From contig ONQD01000006.1 of the NCBI GenBank assembly GCA_900319865.1, forward strand, positions 1-64,000: DNA of 64,000 nt, in the 5' to 3' direction. The notes beneath the pieces were generated by a model. The model was not told the DNA's origin. It made no database searches and worked only from the letters and a program-made list of their open reading frames with translations. The position numbers and the translations under genes are program-made. This document shows, piece by piece, positions 53,699-63,069 of this stretch (position 1 is the stretch's first letter; the number at the start of each line of letters is the position of its first letter). The stretch is from an uncultured Bacteroidales bacterium. GTDB lineage: Bacteria > Bacteroidota > Bacteroidia > Bacteroidales > P3.

Positions 53699-53735
53699 AT
53701 GAAAAGGGTGTCCCGGCAGGAACCGGAACACCCTC
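53699..53735 (-). terminator. Terminator of the methylmalonyl-CoA decarboxylase operon
   Basis: Stem GGGTGT-x-CCGG / CCGG-x-ACACCC with one mismatch and a 6-base loop, followed on the minus strand by CTTTTCATTTTT. It lies about 25 bases beyond the oadB stop. Confidence 0.8.
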
Positions 53736-53759
53736 GTTATTGAAGAATAAAATCTACTC

Positions 53760-54932
53760 TTAGTGGAGGAAAGCCAAGAGGATACCGGCGGCAACTGCCG
53801 AACCCACAACACCGGCCACATTGGGACCCATAGCGTGCTGAAGGAGGTAGTTGGTGCGGTCGTACTCAAGACCCACATTATTGGACACACGTGCAGCGTC
53901 GGGTACGGCACTGACACCTGAGTTACCGATAAGAGGATTGATTTTGTTGCCTTCCTTGAGGAAGAGGTTGAAGATTTTGACAAAGAGAACGCCAAAGAAG
54001 GTTGCCACAATGAAAGAGAATGCACCCAAGCAGAAAATAAGGATGGAGCGTCCAGTGAGGAACGAAGTGGCCTGAGTGGAAGCACCGACGGTGATGCCGA
54101 TAAGGAGGGTGCAGATGTTGACGATTGCGTTGCTGGCCACCTCGCTGAGACGTTTGGTGACACCGCATTCCTTCAAAAGATTACCAAAGAAGAGCATGCC
54201 CAACAGGGGTAGACCCGACGGCACGATAAACGCACAGAAGAGGAATCCCACAATGGGGAAGGTAATCTTCTCGAGCTTGGAGACCTGACGGGGAGGTTTC
54301 ATGCGGATGGTACGCTCTTTTGGAGTGGTCATGAGTCGCATGATAGGCGGCTGGATGACAGGAACGAGGGCCATATAAGAGTAGGCCGAGACAGCGATGG
54401 CACCCATGAGGTCGGGAGCCAACTGGCTGGAAAGGAAAATGGCGGTAGGACCGTCAGCACCACCGATGATACCGATAGCACCGGCCTCATTGGGAGCAAA
54501 ACCCAGGGCAAGGGCGCCTGCATAGGCTGCAAAGATACCCGTCTGGGCTGCAGCACCGATGAGGAATAGTTTGGGGTTGGACAACAGCGCCGAGAAGTCT
54601 GTCATGGCACCGATGCCCAAGAATATCAATGGTGGGTACCAACCATTTTGCACACCATGGTATAGGATATTCAACACCGAGCCCGATTCATATATGCCTA
54701 TCTTTAATCCCGGATAGAAAGGAATGTTGCCCACCAACATTCCGAATCCGATGGGGACAAGAAGCAACGGCTCGAATTCGAACTTGATGCCCAGGAAGAT
54801 GAACACCAGCCCGATAAGAATCATAATAATGTGGCCCCATGTGACATTGGCAAAACCAGTGTACTGAAGAAACTGAACCATCTGGGTTGACAGAAAGTCC
54901 ATGAAACCACCAGTTGCTAATAAATTAAACAT
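53760..54932 (-). CDS. Na+-pumping decarboxylase beta subunit (OadB/MmdB type)
   Basis: A 390-residue inner-membrane protein with about nine to eleven helices. It carries the conserved core GIIGGADGPTAIFLSSQLAP with the Asp used in Na+/decarboxylation coupling, followed by SAYSYMALVPVIQPPIMRLM, and near the C-terminus GNSGVSAVPDAARVSN. It decarboxylates carboxybiotin and exports Na+. With the alpha subunit (methylmalonyl-CoA specific), biotin protein and OadG subunit in the same operon, the complex should convert methylmalonyl-CoA to propionyl-CoA and build a Na+ gradient. Last gene of the operon. Confidence 0.95.
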   Translation of the reverse strand: MFNLLATGGFMDFLSTQMVQFLQYTGFANVTWGHIIMILIGLVFIFLGIKFEFEPLLLVPIGFGMLVGNIPFYPGLKIGIYESGSVLNILYHGVQNGWYPPLIFLGIGAMTDFSALLSNPKLFLIGAAAQTGIFAAYAGALALGFAPNEAGAIGIIGGADGPTAIFLSSQLAPDLMGAIAVSAYSYMALVPVIQPPIMRLMTTPKERTIRMKPPRQVSKLEKITFPIVGFLFCAFIVPSGLPLLGMLFFGNLLKECGVTKRLSEVASNAIVNICTLLIGITVGASTQATSFLTGRSILIFCLGAFSFIVATFFGVLFVKIFNLFLKEGNKINPLIGNSGVSAVPDAARVSNNVGLEYDRTNYLLQHAMGPNVAGVVGSAVAAGILLAFLH

Positions 54933-54966
54933 AGTTTAGTGTTTTTATAGGAGCGGATAAACCAAA

Positions 54967-55425
54967 TTAACTTACTACTATCAAGGCTTCGCCTTCGAGG
55001 ACACTGTCGCCCTTGCGCACGTTGACTGCGGTGACGGTACCTTCGGTATCGGACTCGATATTGTTCTCCATCTTCATGGCTTCTAGGAGCACCACTGTCT
55101 GGCCGACTTTGACTTGGTCGCCCACATTGACAAACACGTCAAGGATGGTTCCGGGAAGCGGCGAGGTCACCTTGGTGCCACCGGCAGCACTGCCGGGACG
55201 GGGAGCGGAAGAACGCTGTACGTCGCCAGCAGCGGCACTGACACGCGGTGCTGCATTGTTGTTGTTGATGATGGTGGTGGTGCGGGGACGCTGGGCGCGC
55301 ATCTCCTTGTCGACGGTGACTGTGTAGGGAGTGCCGTTCACTTCGAGCTTGATTTCCTGTCCCTCGACTTCATTGATGTCAACACTATAATTGTTGCCGT
55401 TTATCTTGAACTTATAATTCTTCAT
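54967..55425 (-). CDS. Biotin carboxyl carrier protein of the decarboxylase
   Basis: A 152-residue protein. The N-terminal 55 residues form a small beta domain (YKFKINGNNYSVDINEVEGQ); a Pro/Ala/Gly-rich linker follows (SAAAGDVQRSSAPRPGSAAG); the last 70 residues are a biotinyl domain with VVLLEAMKMENNIES, where Lys of EAMKM is biotinylated. It shuttles carboxyl groups between MmdA and OadB. It lies 34 bases upstream of oadB on the same strand. Confidence 0.94.
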   Translation of the reverse strand: MKNYKFKINGNNYSVDINEVEGQEIKLEVNGTPYTVTVDKEMRAQRPRTTTIINNNNAAPRVSAAAGDVQRSSAPRPGSAAGGTKVTSPLPGTILDVFVNVGDQVKVGQTVVLLEAMKMENNIESDTEGTVTAVNVRKGDSVLEGEALIVVS

Positions 55426-55462
55426 AAGACTTATTAATTGTACTTGTTAAACACCGGTTATC

Positions 55463-56485
55463 TCATCTGCGGGTTGAGAAATAGCGGTTCATATTATAAA
55501 ACTTAGCATTCCAGGGAGTCCATGCACGTTCCACCTTCTGGATGGTGATGACGGTGTCCTCTTCGTCGTGGAGGTCTTCCTCATAGGCATAGATGGCTGC
55601 GGCAATGGCAGCATACACCTCACCGGAAGTGTCGCCGGGCTTGGTGGTTGCGGTCTCGCCCGACACCTTGCTCACCTTTGTGGATTTACGGTTCTGGATG
55701 CGCTGAATCAGCTTGCCGTAGCCGCCCATGATGAAGTTGATGCACACGAGAGCGAAGAACACCACGAGGATGGCCACAATGGCCAGACCTGCACCGTGGG
55801 GGTCGGAGGCCTGGATTCGCTCGGACTGTTTGGGCACATGATAGTGGAAGTTGCCCGATTTGCTGATGTTCTCCAACCCGTTGGCGAAACTGAGCATATT
55901 GAAATCATAGCCCACAGGGTTCTTGCCGATGAGGATAATCTCTTGACTCTTGGGGTCAAGGCTGAAAGCATAAGCATTGGTCGAGAAACTCTGAATGGCG
56001 ATAGCCTTGAGGGTATCGAAGCCATTGGGTTCGGAACATTTCACAGGCTCCATGCCTACAACGGCCAAGAACGAAGAGTCTTTCTTGGAGCTGGCAAGCA
56101 CCAGAATCTTGTCGTTGGCAAACGAGACCGATACTGGACGGAGAATGTTTTTCAAGTCGTGACGGCCGATGGCCACATCGGTGGTAAAACGACCGATGCG
56201 CTTCATGGTGGCGCCATCGCGTTGCAGCAGGTCGACAGCACAATCAATACTGTCAATCACCGCAAACATCCCCTTTTCGGGCAGATAGCAAGCTTGATTG
56301 GCTACAAGATTCACGCCATTGGGGGCAAAGTGCATCGGGCAGATGCCATCGGCATCGGGGGCGGGCATCACCTCAATGGGAGCCGGAGCGGGACGTCCGT
56401 GGTGACCCCGTTGCGCCTCAACACCGCCGACCAACAACAGTAGGCCAACAAATATTGCGACTGTATGTTTAATTAACTTGTTCAT
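55463..56485 (-). CDS. OadG-family subunit with long N-terminal extension
   Basis: A 340-residue protein. It begins with a signal-like helix (TVAIFVGLLLLVGGVEAQRG), then a beta-rich extracytoplasmic region of about 200 residues (includes ICPMHFAPNGVNLVANQA and FAVIDSIDCAVDLLQRDG), then the OadG-type membrane helix (GLAIVAILVVFFALVCINFI) around 235-255 and a cytoplasmic tail with EVYAAIAAAIYAYEEDLHDE. OadG subunits hold the decarboxylase complex together. Classic OadG is about 80-120 residues; the long form appears to be usual for Bacteroidota. It is 37 bases upstream of the biotin protein gene. Confidence 0.88.
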   Translation of the reverse strand: MNKLIKHTVAIFVGLLLLVGGVEAQRGHHGRPAPAPIEVMPAPDADGICPMHFAPNGVNLVANQACYLPEKGMFAVIDSIDCAVDLLQRDGATMKRIGRFTTDVAIGRHDLKNILRPVSVSFANDKILVLASSKKDSSFLAVVGMEPVKCSEPNGFDTLKAIAIQSFSTNAYAFSLDPKSQEIILIGKNPVGYDFNMLSFANGLENISKSGNFHYHVPKQSERIQASDPHGAGLAIVAILVVFFALVCINFIMGGYGKLIQRIQNRKSTKVSKVSGETATTKPGDTSGEVYAAIAAAIYAYEEDLHDEEDTVITIQKVERAWTPWNAKFYNMNRYFSTRR

Positions 56486-56679
56486 GTTTTCTTTAATCTA
56501 ACAATCAAAAAGGTTTGTTTCTTTAAGAGAGGGTGACGGGCTTATGTCCGGATGGAAGCGGAGATAAGTTGCATCTCTCTTCTCTTTTTGCCGAAAGTGT
56601 TGACTGAATCAACCTCGCGAGCTTTCATGGTCTGCAATCCACATTGACAGCCATCGCGCCTTTGAGAAATGAGAGCCGT

Positions 56680-56707
56680 GGGGGAGAGTCGGAGGACCGT
56701 CTCCCCC
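56680..56707. other. Strong hairpin between the lipoprotein and oadG genes
   Basis: Stem GGGGGAGA / TCTCCCCC (8 perfect pairs) with further CGG/CCG pairing inside. No T-run follows on the minus strand, so it is not a standard terminator. Within the 258-base gap of an otherwise tight operon it may stabilise or partly terminate the mRNA. Confidence 0.5.
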
Positions 56708-56743
56708 ATGCCTCATGCTTCAGTCAGCTGAGCTTTGCTGGAA

Positions 56744-57061
56744 TTACTTGGTGCACTCTTTGGAGCATTCATTTTTACCTTCCTTGCAGCACTCTTTCTG
56801 GCCGTCCTTGCAGCACTCTTTCTGGCCGTCTTTGCAGCACTCTTTTTTGCAGCACTCCTCGTTGGTGCAGCCCTCGCAATGGTTCTGGGCGCAGAGAGTG
56901 TCGGCGCAAATGCAATTGTGCTCGCATTCGTGGTGGCACTGATGCTCACAAGCCTCGACGGTGTCGGTGGTGGCTTCGGGAGCATTGTTGCTGTTGTTGC
57001 AAGAAACCATGCCAAATGCAAAAGCGGCAGCGGCAAAAGCAGTTAAGAAAACTTTCTTCAT
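56744..57061 (-). CDS. Very Cys-rich lipoprotein, possible metal binder
   Basis: A 105-residue lipoprotein: signal peptide and lipobox (LTAFAAAAFAFGMVSC), then a tail with 18 further cysteines: ACEHQCHHECEHNC, ADTLCAQNHCEGCTNEECC and repeated KECCKDGQ units. Several His and Glu are interspersed. This composition suggests metal binding or heavy disulfide bonding at the outer face of a membrane. It is encoded inside the methylmalonyl-CoA decarboxylase operon, 126 bases after mmdA and 258 bases before oadG, where no such gene is expected. The repeated part is built from a 24-base tandem repeat. The start ATG 57059-57061 directly opens the signal peptide. Confidence 0.8.
   Translation of the reverse strand: MKKVFLTAFAAAAFAFGMVSCNNSNNAPEATTDTVEACEHQCHHECEHNCICADTLCAQNHCEGCTNEECCKKECCKDGQKECCKDGQKECCKEGKNECSKECTK
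56781..56828 (-). repeat. 24-base tandem repeat encoding KECCKDGQ units
   Basis: Two exact copies of a 24-base unit (plus strand starts TCCTTGCAGCACTC), with a degenerate partial third copy at about 56829-56850. Copy number could vary in frame. Confidence 0.75.
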
Positions 57062-57187
57062 TTTGTTGTTTGTTTGTTGGGGAAACCCCATGTTAATAAT
57101 ATATTGTTTATTGTGGATTTCAAACCATTCGGCAACCAACCGCCCGTTGGCCAGGGCCAATACCGGACTGGCTGCCGCCAATAGCTA

Positions 57188-58747
57188 CTACAACGGGATA
57201 TTGTTGTGTTTCTTCATCGGCAGCGCATCCTTCTTGGTGGAGAGCATCTGAAGGGCACGGATAACGCGGAAACGGGTGTTGCGCGGCTCGATGATGTCAT
57301 CAATATAACCGTATCTGGCAGCGTTGTAGGGATTGGCGAACTTCTCGTTGTACTCAGCTTCCTTCTGAGCGGCGAACTTGGCCTGCTCCTCGGGGTCGGT
57401 TATCTCCTTGAGCTGACGACCGTAGAGTACCTCGGTAGCTCCGCTGGCACCCATCACGGCAATCTGTGCGGTGGGCCATGCATAGTTGATGTCGCTGCGC
57501 AGCTGTTTGCAGCTCATCACGATGTGGGCTCCGCCATAGCTCTTGCGCAGGGTAACGGTCACCTTGGGCACTGTGGCCTCGCCATAGGCAAACAGCATCT
57601 TGGCTCCGTGAACGATAACACCGTTGTATTCCTGACCTGTTCCGGGAAGGAATCCGGGCACATCCACGAGAGTGACAATGGGAATATTGAACGCATCGCA
57701 GAAACGGACGAAACGACCGCCCTTTCGCGAAGCATTGCAATCCAGCACACCAGCCATTGCCTTGGGCTGGTTGGCAACAATACCCACACTCACACCACCA
57801 AAGCGTGCGAAACCGACAATCAGGTTGGGGGCATATTTCTGGTGAACTTCAAGGAACTTGCCGTTATCAACGATATCGGTGATAACCTCCTTCATATCGT
57901 AAGCCTCGTTGGGGTTTTCAGGGATGATGCTGTTGAGGCTGTCCTCCAGACGGTCGATAGGATCCTCGGTGGGCACATAAGGAGCCTCCTCAAAATTGTT
58001 GGAGGGAATGTAACTCACCAAATCGCGAATCATCTCGATGGTCTTCTCTTCGGTCTCGCCAACAAAATGGGCAACACCGCTCTTGGTGGCATGCACCATA
58101 GCACCGCCCAGTTTGTCAACCGTGACATCCTCGCCGGTAACGGTCTTCACCACCTTGGGGCCAGTAAGGAACATATAGCTGTTCTCCTTGGTCATAAAGA
58201 TGAAGTCGGTGAGAGCCGGGCTGTATACAGCACCGCCGGCGCAGGGACCGAAGATGGCGCTGATTTGAGGAACCACGCCGCTGGCCAAAATGTTACGCTC
58301 GAAAATCTCGGCATAACCAGCCAACGAGTTGCAGCCTTCCTGAATACGTGCTCCGCCCGAGTCATTCAGTCCGATAACAGGTGCACCGGTCTTCATGGCT
58401 TGGTCCATAATCTTGCAGATTTTGAGCGACATGGTCTCGCTCAGACTACCGGCAAAAACGGTAAAGTCCTGTGCAAACACATACACCGGACGACCCTCAA
58501 TGGTACCGGAACCAGTCACCACGCCATCGCCCAGGAAGGACTGTTTCTGCATGTCGAAATTTGAACAACGGTGAGCGACAAACATGTCGAACTCTTCAAA
58601 CGAACCAGGATCCAGCAGTAGGGATATACGCTCGCGGGCAGTGAGTTTTCCTTGCTCGTGCTGCTTATCGATGCGCTTCTGACCGCCGCCCATCTTGGCC
58701 TCACTTCTCTTGTCGAGAAGTTCTTTTATCTTTTCTTCAAATGCCAT
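57188..58747 (-). CDS. mmdA: Methylmalonyl-CoA decarboxylase / acyl-CoA carboxyltransferase alpha subunit
   Basis: A 519-residue carboxyltransferase. Typical blocks: [99 protein letters not shown] and [20 protein letters not shown]. It moves CO2 from methylmalonyl-CoA to biotin on the carrier protein. Propionyl-CoA carboxylase beta subunits look the same, but the operon with epimerase, OadG and OadB fixes the direction toward decarboxylation and propionate formation. It begins 83 bases after the epimerase gene. Confidence 0.95.
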   Translation of the reverse strand: MAFEEKIKELLDKRSEAKMGGGQKRIDKQHEQGKLTARERISLLLDPGSFEEFDMFVAHRCSNFDMQKQSFLGDGVVTGSGTIEGRPVYVFAQDFTVFAGSLSETMSLKICKIMDQAMKTGAPVIGLNDSGGARIQEGCNSLAGYAEIFERNILASGVVPQISAIFGPCAGGAVYSPALTDFIFMTKENSYMFLTGPKVVKTVTGEDVTVDKLGGAMVHATKSGVAHFVGETEEKTIEMIRDLVSYIPSNNFEEAPYVPTEDPIDRLEDSLNSIIPENPNEAYDMKEVITDIVDNGKFLEVHQKYAPNLIVGFARFGGVSVGIVANQPKAMAGVLDCNASRKGGRFVRFCDAFNIPIVTLVDVPGFLPGTGQEYNGVIVHGAKMLFAYGEATVPKVTVTLRKSYGGAHIVMSCKQLRSDINYAWPTAQIAVMGASGATEVLYGRQLKEITDPEEQAKFAAQKEAEYNEKFANPYNAARYGYIDDIIEPRNTRFRVIRALQMLSTKKDALPMKKHNNIPL

Positions 58748-58830
58748 TATTTGAATTTTTTGTGGTTTATATAATACTGGGGGTGGCTCAGGGCCTTAGC
58801 GACCTATCGCCATTCTCCCCTAAAGAATTC

Positions 58831-59238
58831 TTATTTGCAGCAGAATTCGGTCAACACACCCAAAGTGCTCTTGGGGTGCAGGAATCCGATGTGTAGTCCT
58901 TCGGCACCGCCGCGGCTCTGCTGGTCGATAAGGCGCACGCCTTTCTCCTTTGCATCGTTAAGTGCCTGGTCGGTATTTTCAACACAGAATGCTATATGGT
59001 GCATACCGCCCTTGCCGCCGTTTTTCTCTATAAAGGCTGCAATTGTGCTCTCAGGACATGTGGGCTCGAGAAGCTCGATTTTCACTTCCCCGATCTTGAA
59101 GAAAGCAGTTTTCACTTTCTGGTCGGTTACTTCTTCAATTGCATAGCATTTCAGACCCATGACGTCTTCCCAATAACGGATTGCCTCGTCAAGATTGGTC
59201 ACTGCAATGCCAATGTGTTCAATGTGTGAAGGGGTCAT
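58831..59238 (-). CDS. mce: Methylmalonyl-CoA epimerase
   Basis: A 135-residue vicinal oxygen chelate enzyme: HIEHIGIAVTNLDEAIRYWE at the start, KIELLEPTCPESTIAAFIEK, GGMHHIAFCVEN with the metal-binding His, and STLGVLTEFCCK with the final Glu. It interconverts the R and S forms of methylmalonyl-CoA, feeding the decarboxylase encoded downstream. First gene of the operon, preceded by a -7 box. Confidence 0.95.
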   Translation of the reverse strand: MTPSHIEHIGIAVTNLDEAIRYWEDVMGLKCYAIEEVTDQKVKTAFFKIGEVKIELLEPTCPESTIAAFIEKNGGKGGMHHIAFCVENTDQALNDAKEKGVRLIDQQSRGGAEGLHIGFLHPKSTLGVLTEFCCK

Positions 59239-59322
59239 ATTCCTAATATTTTATTTAATAATTTTATTTTGTATCAACTAATAATCACATTACCAACGCC
59301 CAACAATTAGGCATGGAAAATG

Positions 59323-59330
59323 CAAAGATA
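59323..59330 (-). promoter_or_regulatory. -7 box (TATCTTTG) for the mce-mmdA-oadG-oadB operon
   Basis: Minus-strand exact TAnnTTTG, about 85 bases before ATG 59238. The rest of the gap to the dxs stop (59331-59536) shows no gene. Confidence 0.55.
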
Positions 59331-59536
59331 CAAATATTATTTAATATAGAAAAAAAAACTTCATCCCATCCATCATAATTAACATTATCCCCTTCACAAT
59401 TCACCCCTTCGACGGGAAGAAACAACATAGAGAAACCCGCTGTCGTCCCTGTGGCCGACTACCGCTTGCACAATGAGAAATGATCAACTTCCTTTCGCAG
59501 CATGCTTCCGCACACGGCAAGGCCTTTCACCCTGAT

Positions 59537-61450
59537 TCACCCACGGGCGGCAGCCACAATGGCCGACTGGTCGATGCCGCAATCCTGATGCAGGCGTGGA
59601 ACTGGTCCGTGCGTAACAAAGCTGTCAGGCAGTCCCAATATCGCGACCGGAGGAATAGTTATATCCGGATTGGCAGAACGCAGCTGGGCAAAATACTCCA
59701 CCACCGCACTGCCCAAACCGCCTTTCTTCACTCCGTCCTCCACAGTGACAATGCGGCGGAATCCCTTTGCCGCAATGCTGTCGAGCAGTTCGGTGTCCAG
59801 CGGTTTGAGATAACGCATATCGTACATCGCCGCACTCACGCCCTCAGCTTCCAGCTGCTGGGCAGCGGCAAGCGCGTCGTTGCCAACATGTCCGATAGAG
59901 AGAATGGCCACCTCGCTCCCTTCCTTCAGGCACCGGCCCTTGCCCACAGCCAACGCCTCAAACGCGTTTCTCCAGTCGGCATGAACACTCAGCCCCCTGG
60001 GGTAGCGTATCACCACCGCCCCCTGTCCGGGCAACTGTGCGGTATACATCATGTTGCGCAGCTCGTGCTCGTCCATCGGGGCACAGATAGTGAGATTAGG
60101 CACCGGTCTCAGGCAGGCCAAATCGAATGCCCCGTGATGCGTGGGGCCGTCGTCGCCCACCAGTCCTGCCCGGTCCAGACACATCACCACCGGCAGCCGC
60201 TGCAACGCCACATCATGTATCAGCTGGTCGTAGGCCCGTTGCATAAACGACGAATAGATATTGCAAAACGGGGTCATCCCCTGCGCCGCCAACCCGGCGG
60301 CAAACGTCACTGCATGCTGCTCGGCAATGCCCACATCGAACGCCCGCGTAGGCATCTGCTCCATCATAATGTTGAGCGAGCATCCCGACGGCATAGCAGG
60401 CGTGATACCCACAATGCGGTCGTTCTTCTTAGCCAGTTCCACAATGGTGTGGCCAAACACATCCTGATATTTCAACGGCTTGCCGTTCGAATTATTCTTT
60501 ATCTGCACACCCGTCTCGGCGTTGAACAGTCCCGGCGCATGATAGGTGACAGGATTCTTCTCGGCGGTGCGCATTCCCTTGCCCTTCTTGGTAACAATAT
60601 GCAACAGCTTGGGACCCTTAATTTCTTTCAGCTGTGTCAGCACTTCCACCAGCTGGTCCAAATCATGTCCGTCGATGGGACCGAAATAGCGGAAGCCCAG
60701 CGACTCGAACAGATTGGGGGCACCCAATGCCGCCGTTTTGGCCATAAATGTGGCGCGTTGCAGGAAATTAAGCGATTTCGTTCTGCGCTGACCGGGATCC
60801 GACTTGTCGCCGCCCAGCTTCACCCACACCTTCTCTTTCAACTGGTTGTATTTGGGCGATGCCGTGATGCGGGTCAGGTAGCGGCTCAGTCCGCCCACAG
60901 CCTTGTCGATGCTGATACCGTTGTCGTTCAGCACCACCAGCATGTTGGCACGCGACACTCCGGCATTGTTCAAACCCTCAAAAGCCTCGCCACCCGTCAT
61001 CGAGCCGTCGCCAATCACCGCTATATGCTGACGCTTCGTGTCGCCCTGCAGCTTCGAGGCCATAGCCATTCCCAAAGCCGCGCTCACCGATGTGGAACTG
61101 TGACCCGTACCGAAGGCGTCAAACTCCGATTCGTCCATGCGTGGAAAACCGCTGATGCCGCCATAGGTGCGGATGGTGGGGAACTCATCGCGCCGTCCGG
61201 TAATAATCTTGTGGCCATACGACTGGTGGCCCACATCCCATATCAGTTTATCGTCGGGGGTATTGAAAACATAGTGCAACGCCAACGTCAGCTCCACCGT
61301 GCCGAGACTCGAAGCCAGATGACCCGGGTGCTGCGAAAGCGTATCGATAATATAATGCCTCAACTCTATGGCCAACTGTTTCAAATCGTCCACAGAGAGT
61401 TTCCTTAAATCCTCTATATTATTGATACTATCTAATATTACTCCTACCAC
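59537..61450 (-). CDS. dxs: 1-deoxy-D-xylulose-5-phosphate synthase
   Basis: A 637-residue thiamine-diphosphate enzyme, first step of the MEP isoprenoid pathway (pyruvate plus glyceraldehyde-3-phosphate). Seen: HPGHLASSLGTVELTLALHY, IWDVGHQSYGHKIITGRRDE, GFPRMDESEFDAFGTGHSST, the ThDP motif GDGSMTGGEAFEGLNNAG..NDNGISI, and in the second half DVGIAEQHAVTFAAGLAAQG and DRAGLVGDDGPTHHGAFDLA. The only in-frame start is GTG 61448-61450; an in-frame stop lies seven codons before it and no ATG exists until well inside the fold. It follows the gene at 61535 by 84 bases, same strand. Confidence 0.96.
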   Translation of the reverse strand: MVGVILDSINNIEDLRKLSVDDLKQLAIELRHYIIDTLSQHPGHLASSLGTVELTLALHYVFNTPDDKLIWDVGHQSYGHKIITGRRDEFPTIRTYGGISGFPRMDESEFDAFGTGHSSTSVSAALGMAMASKLQGDTKRQHIAVIGDGSMTGGEAFEGLNNAGVSRANMLVVLNDNGISIDKAVGGLSRYLTRITASPKYNQLKEKVWVKLGGDKSDPGQRRTKSLNFLQRATFMAKTAALGAPNLFESLGFRYFGPIDGHDLDQLVEVLTQLKEIKGPKLLHIVTKKGKGMRTAEKNPVTYHAPGLFNAETGVQIKNNSNGKPLKYQDVFGHTIVELAKKNDRIVGITPAMPSGCSLNIMMEQMPTRAFDVGIAEQHAVTFAAGLAAQGMTPFCNIYSSFMQRAYDQLIHDVALQRLPVVMCLDRAGLVGDDGPTHHGAFDLACLRPVPNLTICAPMDEHELRNMMYTAQLPGQGAVVIRYPRGLSVHADWRNAFEALAVGKGRCLKEGSEVAILSIGHVGNDALAAAQQLEAEGVSAAMYDMRYLKPLDTELLDSIAAKGFRRIVTVEDGVKKGGLGSAVVEYFAQLRSANPDITIPPVAILGLPDSFVTHGPVPRLHQDCGIDQSAIVAAARG

Positions 61451-61534
61451 AATATCAATGCAATTTCATTACTATATCCATTCCGGTGCGCCTGCTGCCA
61501 CAAGGGCAACCTCCCTTAATCCAAACATCCTCTC

Positions 61535-62638
61535 CTATTCAAACGTCACCTTATAAGAAGGGGCATCCTTCTGCAGCGGCTTGTCGAAATCTTTGTTCAA
61601 TTTTTTGTCCTCCAAGCGGCCCTGTGCGCCTTCGCGCATCTGCCACTTGCCGTTGACGAACACATAGGCCAGTTCCTCGCCCGAAGGCACATAGTATTGG
61701 AACAGACCCTCCATTCCCTCCACCTGCGGCCCCACGTGGTCGAAAATTATCATCTCCATCTTTTCATCCTTCACCTTCTGGGTGGGGGCGGAGCGCACAC
61801 GCTCCTGAACGGCCTGCGAAGTGCGCTGGGCGGTGGCTACGGCACGTCCCTTGCCCCGTTTGCCCCTGCGGCGGGGATTGGGGTCGCGGCGGAAAAGGTC
61901 TCTCAGCGAGAACCGCGTGGTGCGTTTTGCCCTCACCCGCTCCACAGTCCGCACATACTGCACCTCGAAGCGCAGTGCCACCATAGCATCCTCGGCATAC
62001 TCCAAAACAACCCTGCGCAGGTTAGGCTCCTTGCGGAAAATATTCTGCCCGAATTGGGGCTGGCTGCTGCCCGACTTGAAGCAGATAGGCTCTATCACCT
62101 TGCGCTGTGTGATGCAGTCCACACCGTTCCAACCCAGGAGCGTATAATAATTCTTTCCTTCGTTTTTGGTCACAACCAGTTCCTGATACACCGCGCCGAA
62201 CCACCTGTCGTAGCTCAGCACCTCCTCCTGCCGGTTCACTATCTCCTCCGAACGGTCGTGAAGCGGATACACATCATACTCGCCCGTCTTCTCGTTCAAC
62301 GCCTGCACAAAACCGAAACACTCGTAGTCGCCGGCATCGTTCACCACCGGCCAAGTGAAAATCCTGAATTTCTTGTCGGGGGCGGTGAGCACCGACACCA
62401 ACGTGCCGAAATCCCAAGTCCAGCGGAACGAGTTCTCCTCGCCCAATGCCTGGGACAGCAGCTGCAGCGCCGACTCGTTGGCATGATAGCGCTCATTGTC
62501 GGTCGGGGCATCATACACCTGGGTAAACAGTCCCTGCAACTCCGACTGATAGTTGGCCATCAGTGCCTTGTCCTGCGCCGCGACGGTGGAAGCGAACAGC
62601 AGCAAAGCCGCAACGGTATATACAATTTTACGCATCAT
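61535..62638 (-). CDS. Secreted protein of unknown function
   Basis: A 367-residue exported protein with a signal peptide (IVYTVAALLLFASTVAAQ). The N-terminal 220 residues are beta-rich (WTWDFGTLVSVLTAPDKKFR, IFTWPVVNDAGDYECFGFVQ, YYTLLGWNGVDCITQRKVIE). A very basic segment around residues 245-275 (FRRDPNPRRRGKRGKGRA) follows, then a C-terminal domain with FDHVGPQVEGMEGLFQYYVP. I do not recognise the family; such proteins are conserved as hypothetical in Bacteroidota. It lies upstream of dxs and may share its transcript. ATG 62636-62638 is used, although the adjacent ATG one codon later would serve equally. Confidence 0.75.
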   Translation of the reverse strand: MMRKIVYTVAALLLFASTVAAQDKALMANYQSELQGLFTQVYDAPTDNERYHANESALQLLSQALGEENSFRWTWDFGTLVSVLTAPDKKFRIFTWPVVNDAGDYECFGFVQALNEKTGEYDVYPLHDRSEEIVNRQEEVLSYDRWFGAVYQELVVTKNEGKNYYTLLGWNGVDCITQRKVIEPICFKSGSSQPQFGQNIFRKEPNLRRVVLEYAEDAMVALRFEVQYVRTVERVRAKRTTRFSLRDLFRRDPNPRRRGKRGKGRAVATAQRTSQAVQERVRSAPTQKVKDEKMEMIIFDHVGPQVEGMEGLFQYYVPSGEELAYVFVNGKWQMREGAQGRLEDKKLNKDFDKPLQKDAPSYKVTFE

Positions 62639-62829
62639 TAGTTTTTTAACGCAATATTGTTTTTTTTATTATGCTTGTTGAAAAAAAACTATACAAAAAC
62701 CCTCTCCGCCCCGCTCCTCCGCCCGTCCTGATGCCCATTCGCCACATACTTCCGCCCCTTGCGAAACCCTCCTCACAACCGTCCACACCTCTACCCCCGA
62801 CACTCCGGCAACGCTGCCGCATTGCCCTG

Positions 62830-62962
62830 CATTCGCTACTTCAACGGTATTTCAACGGTATTTCGACGCTTTTGAAGCGTTGAAATACCGTTTATGTATT
62901 GAGAAACAAGCGGAAATAAAGCGAAGTTACAGCGAAGCTACAGCGAACCTTCACCTTATTCG
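62830..62962 (+). repeat. Dispersed palindromic repeat, copy 2
   Basis: Plus strand: CAACGGTATTTCAACGGTAT, a palindrome CGGTATTTCGACG-CTTTTGAAG-CGTTGAAATACCG, then TATTGAGAAACAAGCGGAAA and TAAAGCG, then three spaced AGCGAA units ending AGCGAACCTTC. It aligns along about 130 bases with the minus strand of 34786-34946. Like that copy it lies between two divergent genes. The rest of the 430-base gap (62639-62829) shows no gene. Confidence 0.8.
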
Positions 62963-63056
62963 GCTGGGAGGCGGGCTGGGTATTGGGAAAGTGGGGGAGG
63001 ACGGGATTTTTTTATTAAAAAGAAGTTACTATTTACAACAAATGATTTTTTTTTTG

Positions 63057-63064
63057 TATTTTTG
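63057..63064 (+). promoter_or_regulatory. -7 box (TATTTTTG) for dapD
   Basis: Matches TAnnTTTG and ends only six bases before ATG 63070, so the dapD mRNA would be nearly leaderless. Confidence 0.45.
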
Positions 63065-63069
63065 CATTC

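Noticed and set aside
59480..61408. A 642-codon plus-strand frame opposite dxs
   Set aside because: Low-complexity His/Arg/Gln-rich shadow of a complete dxs gene.
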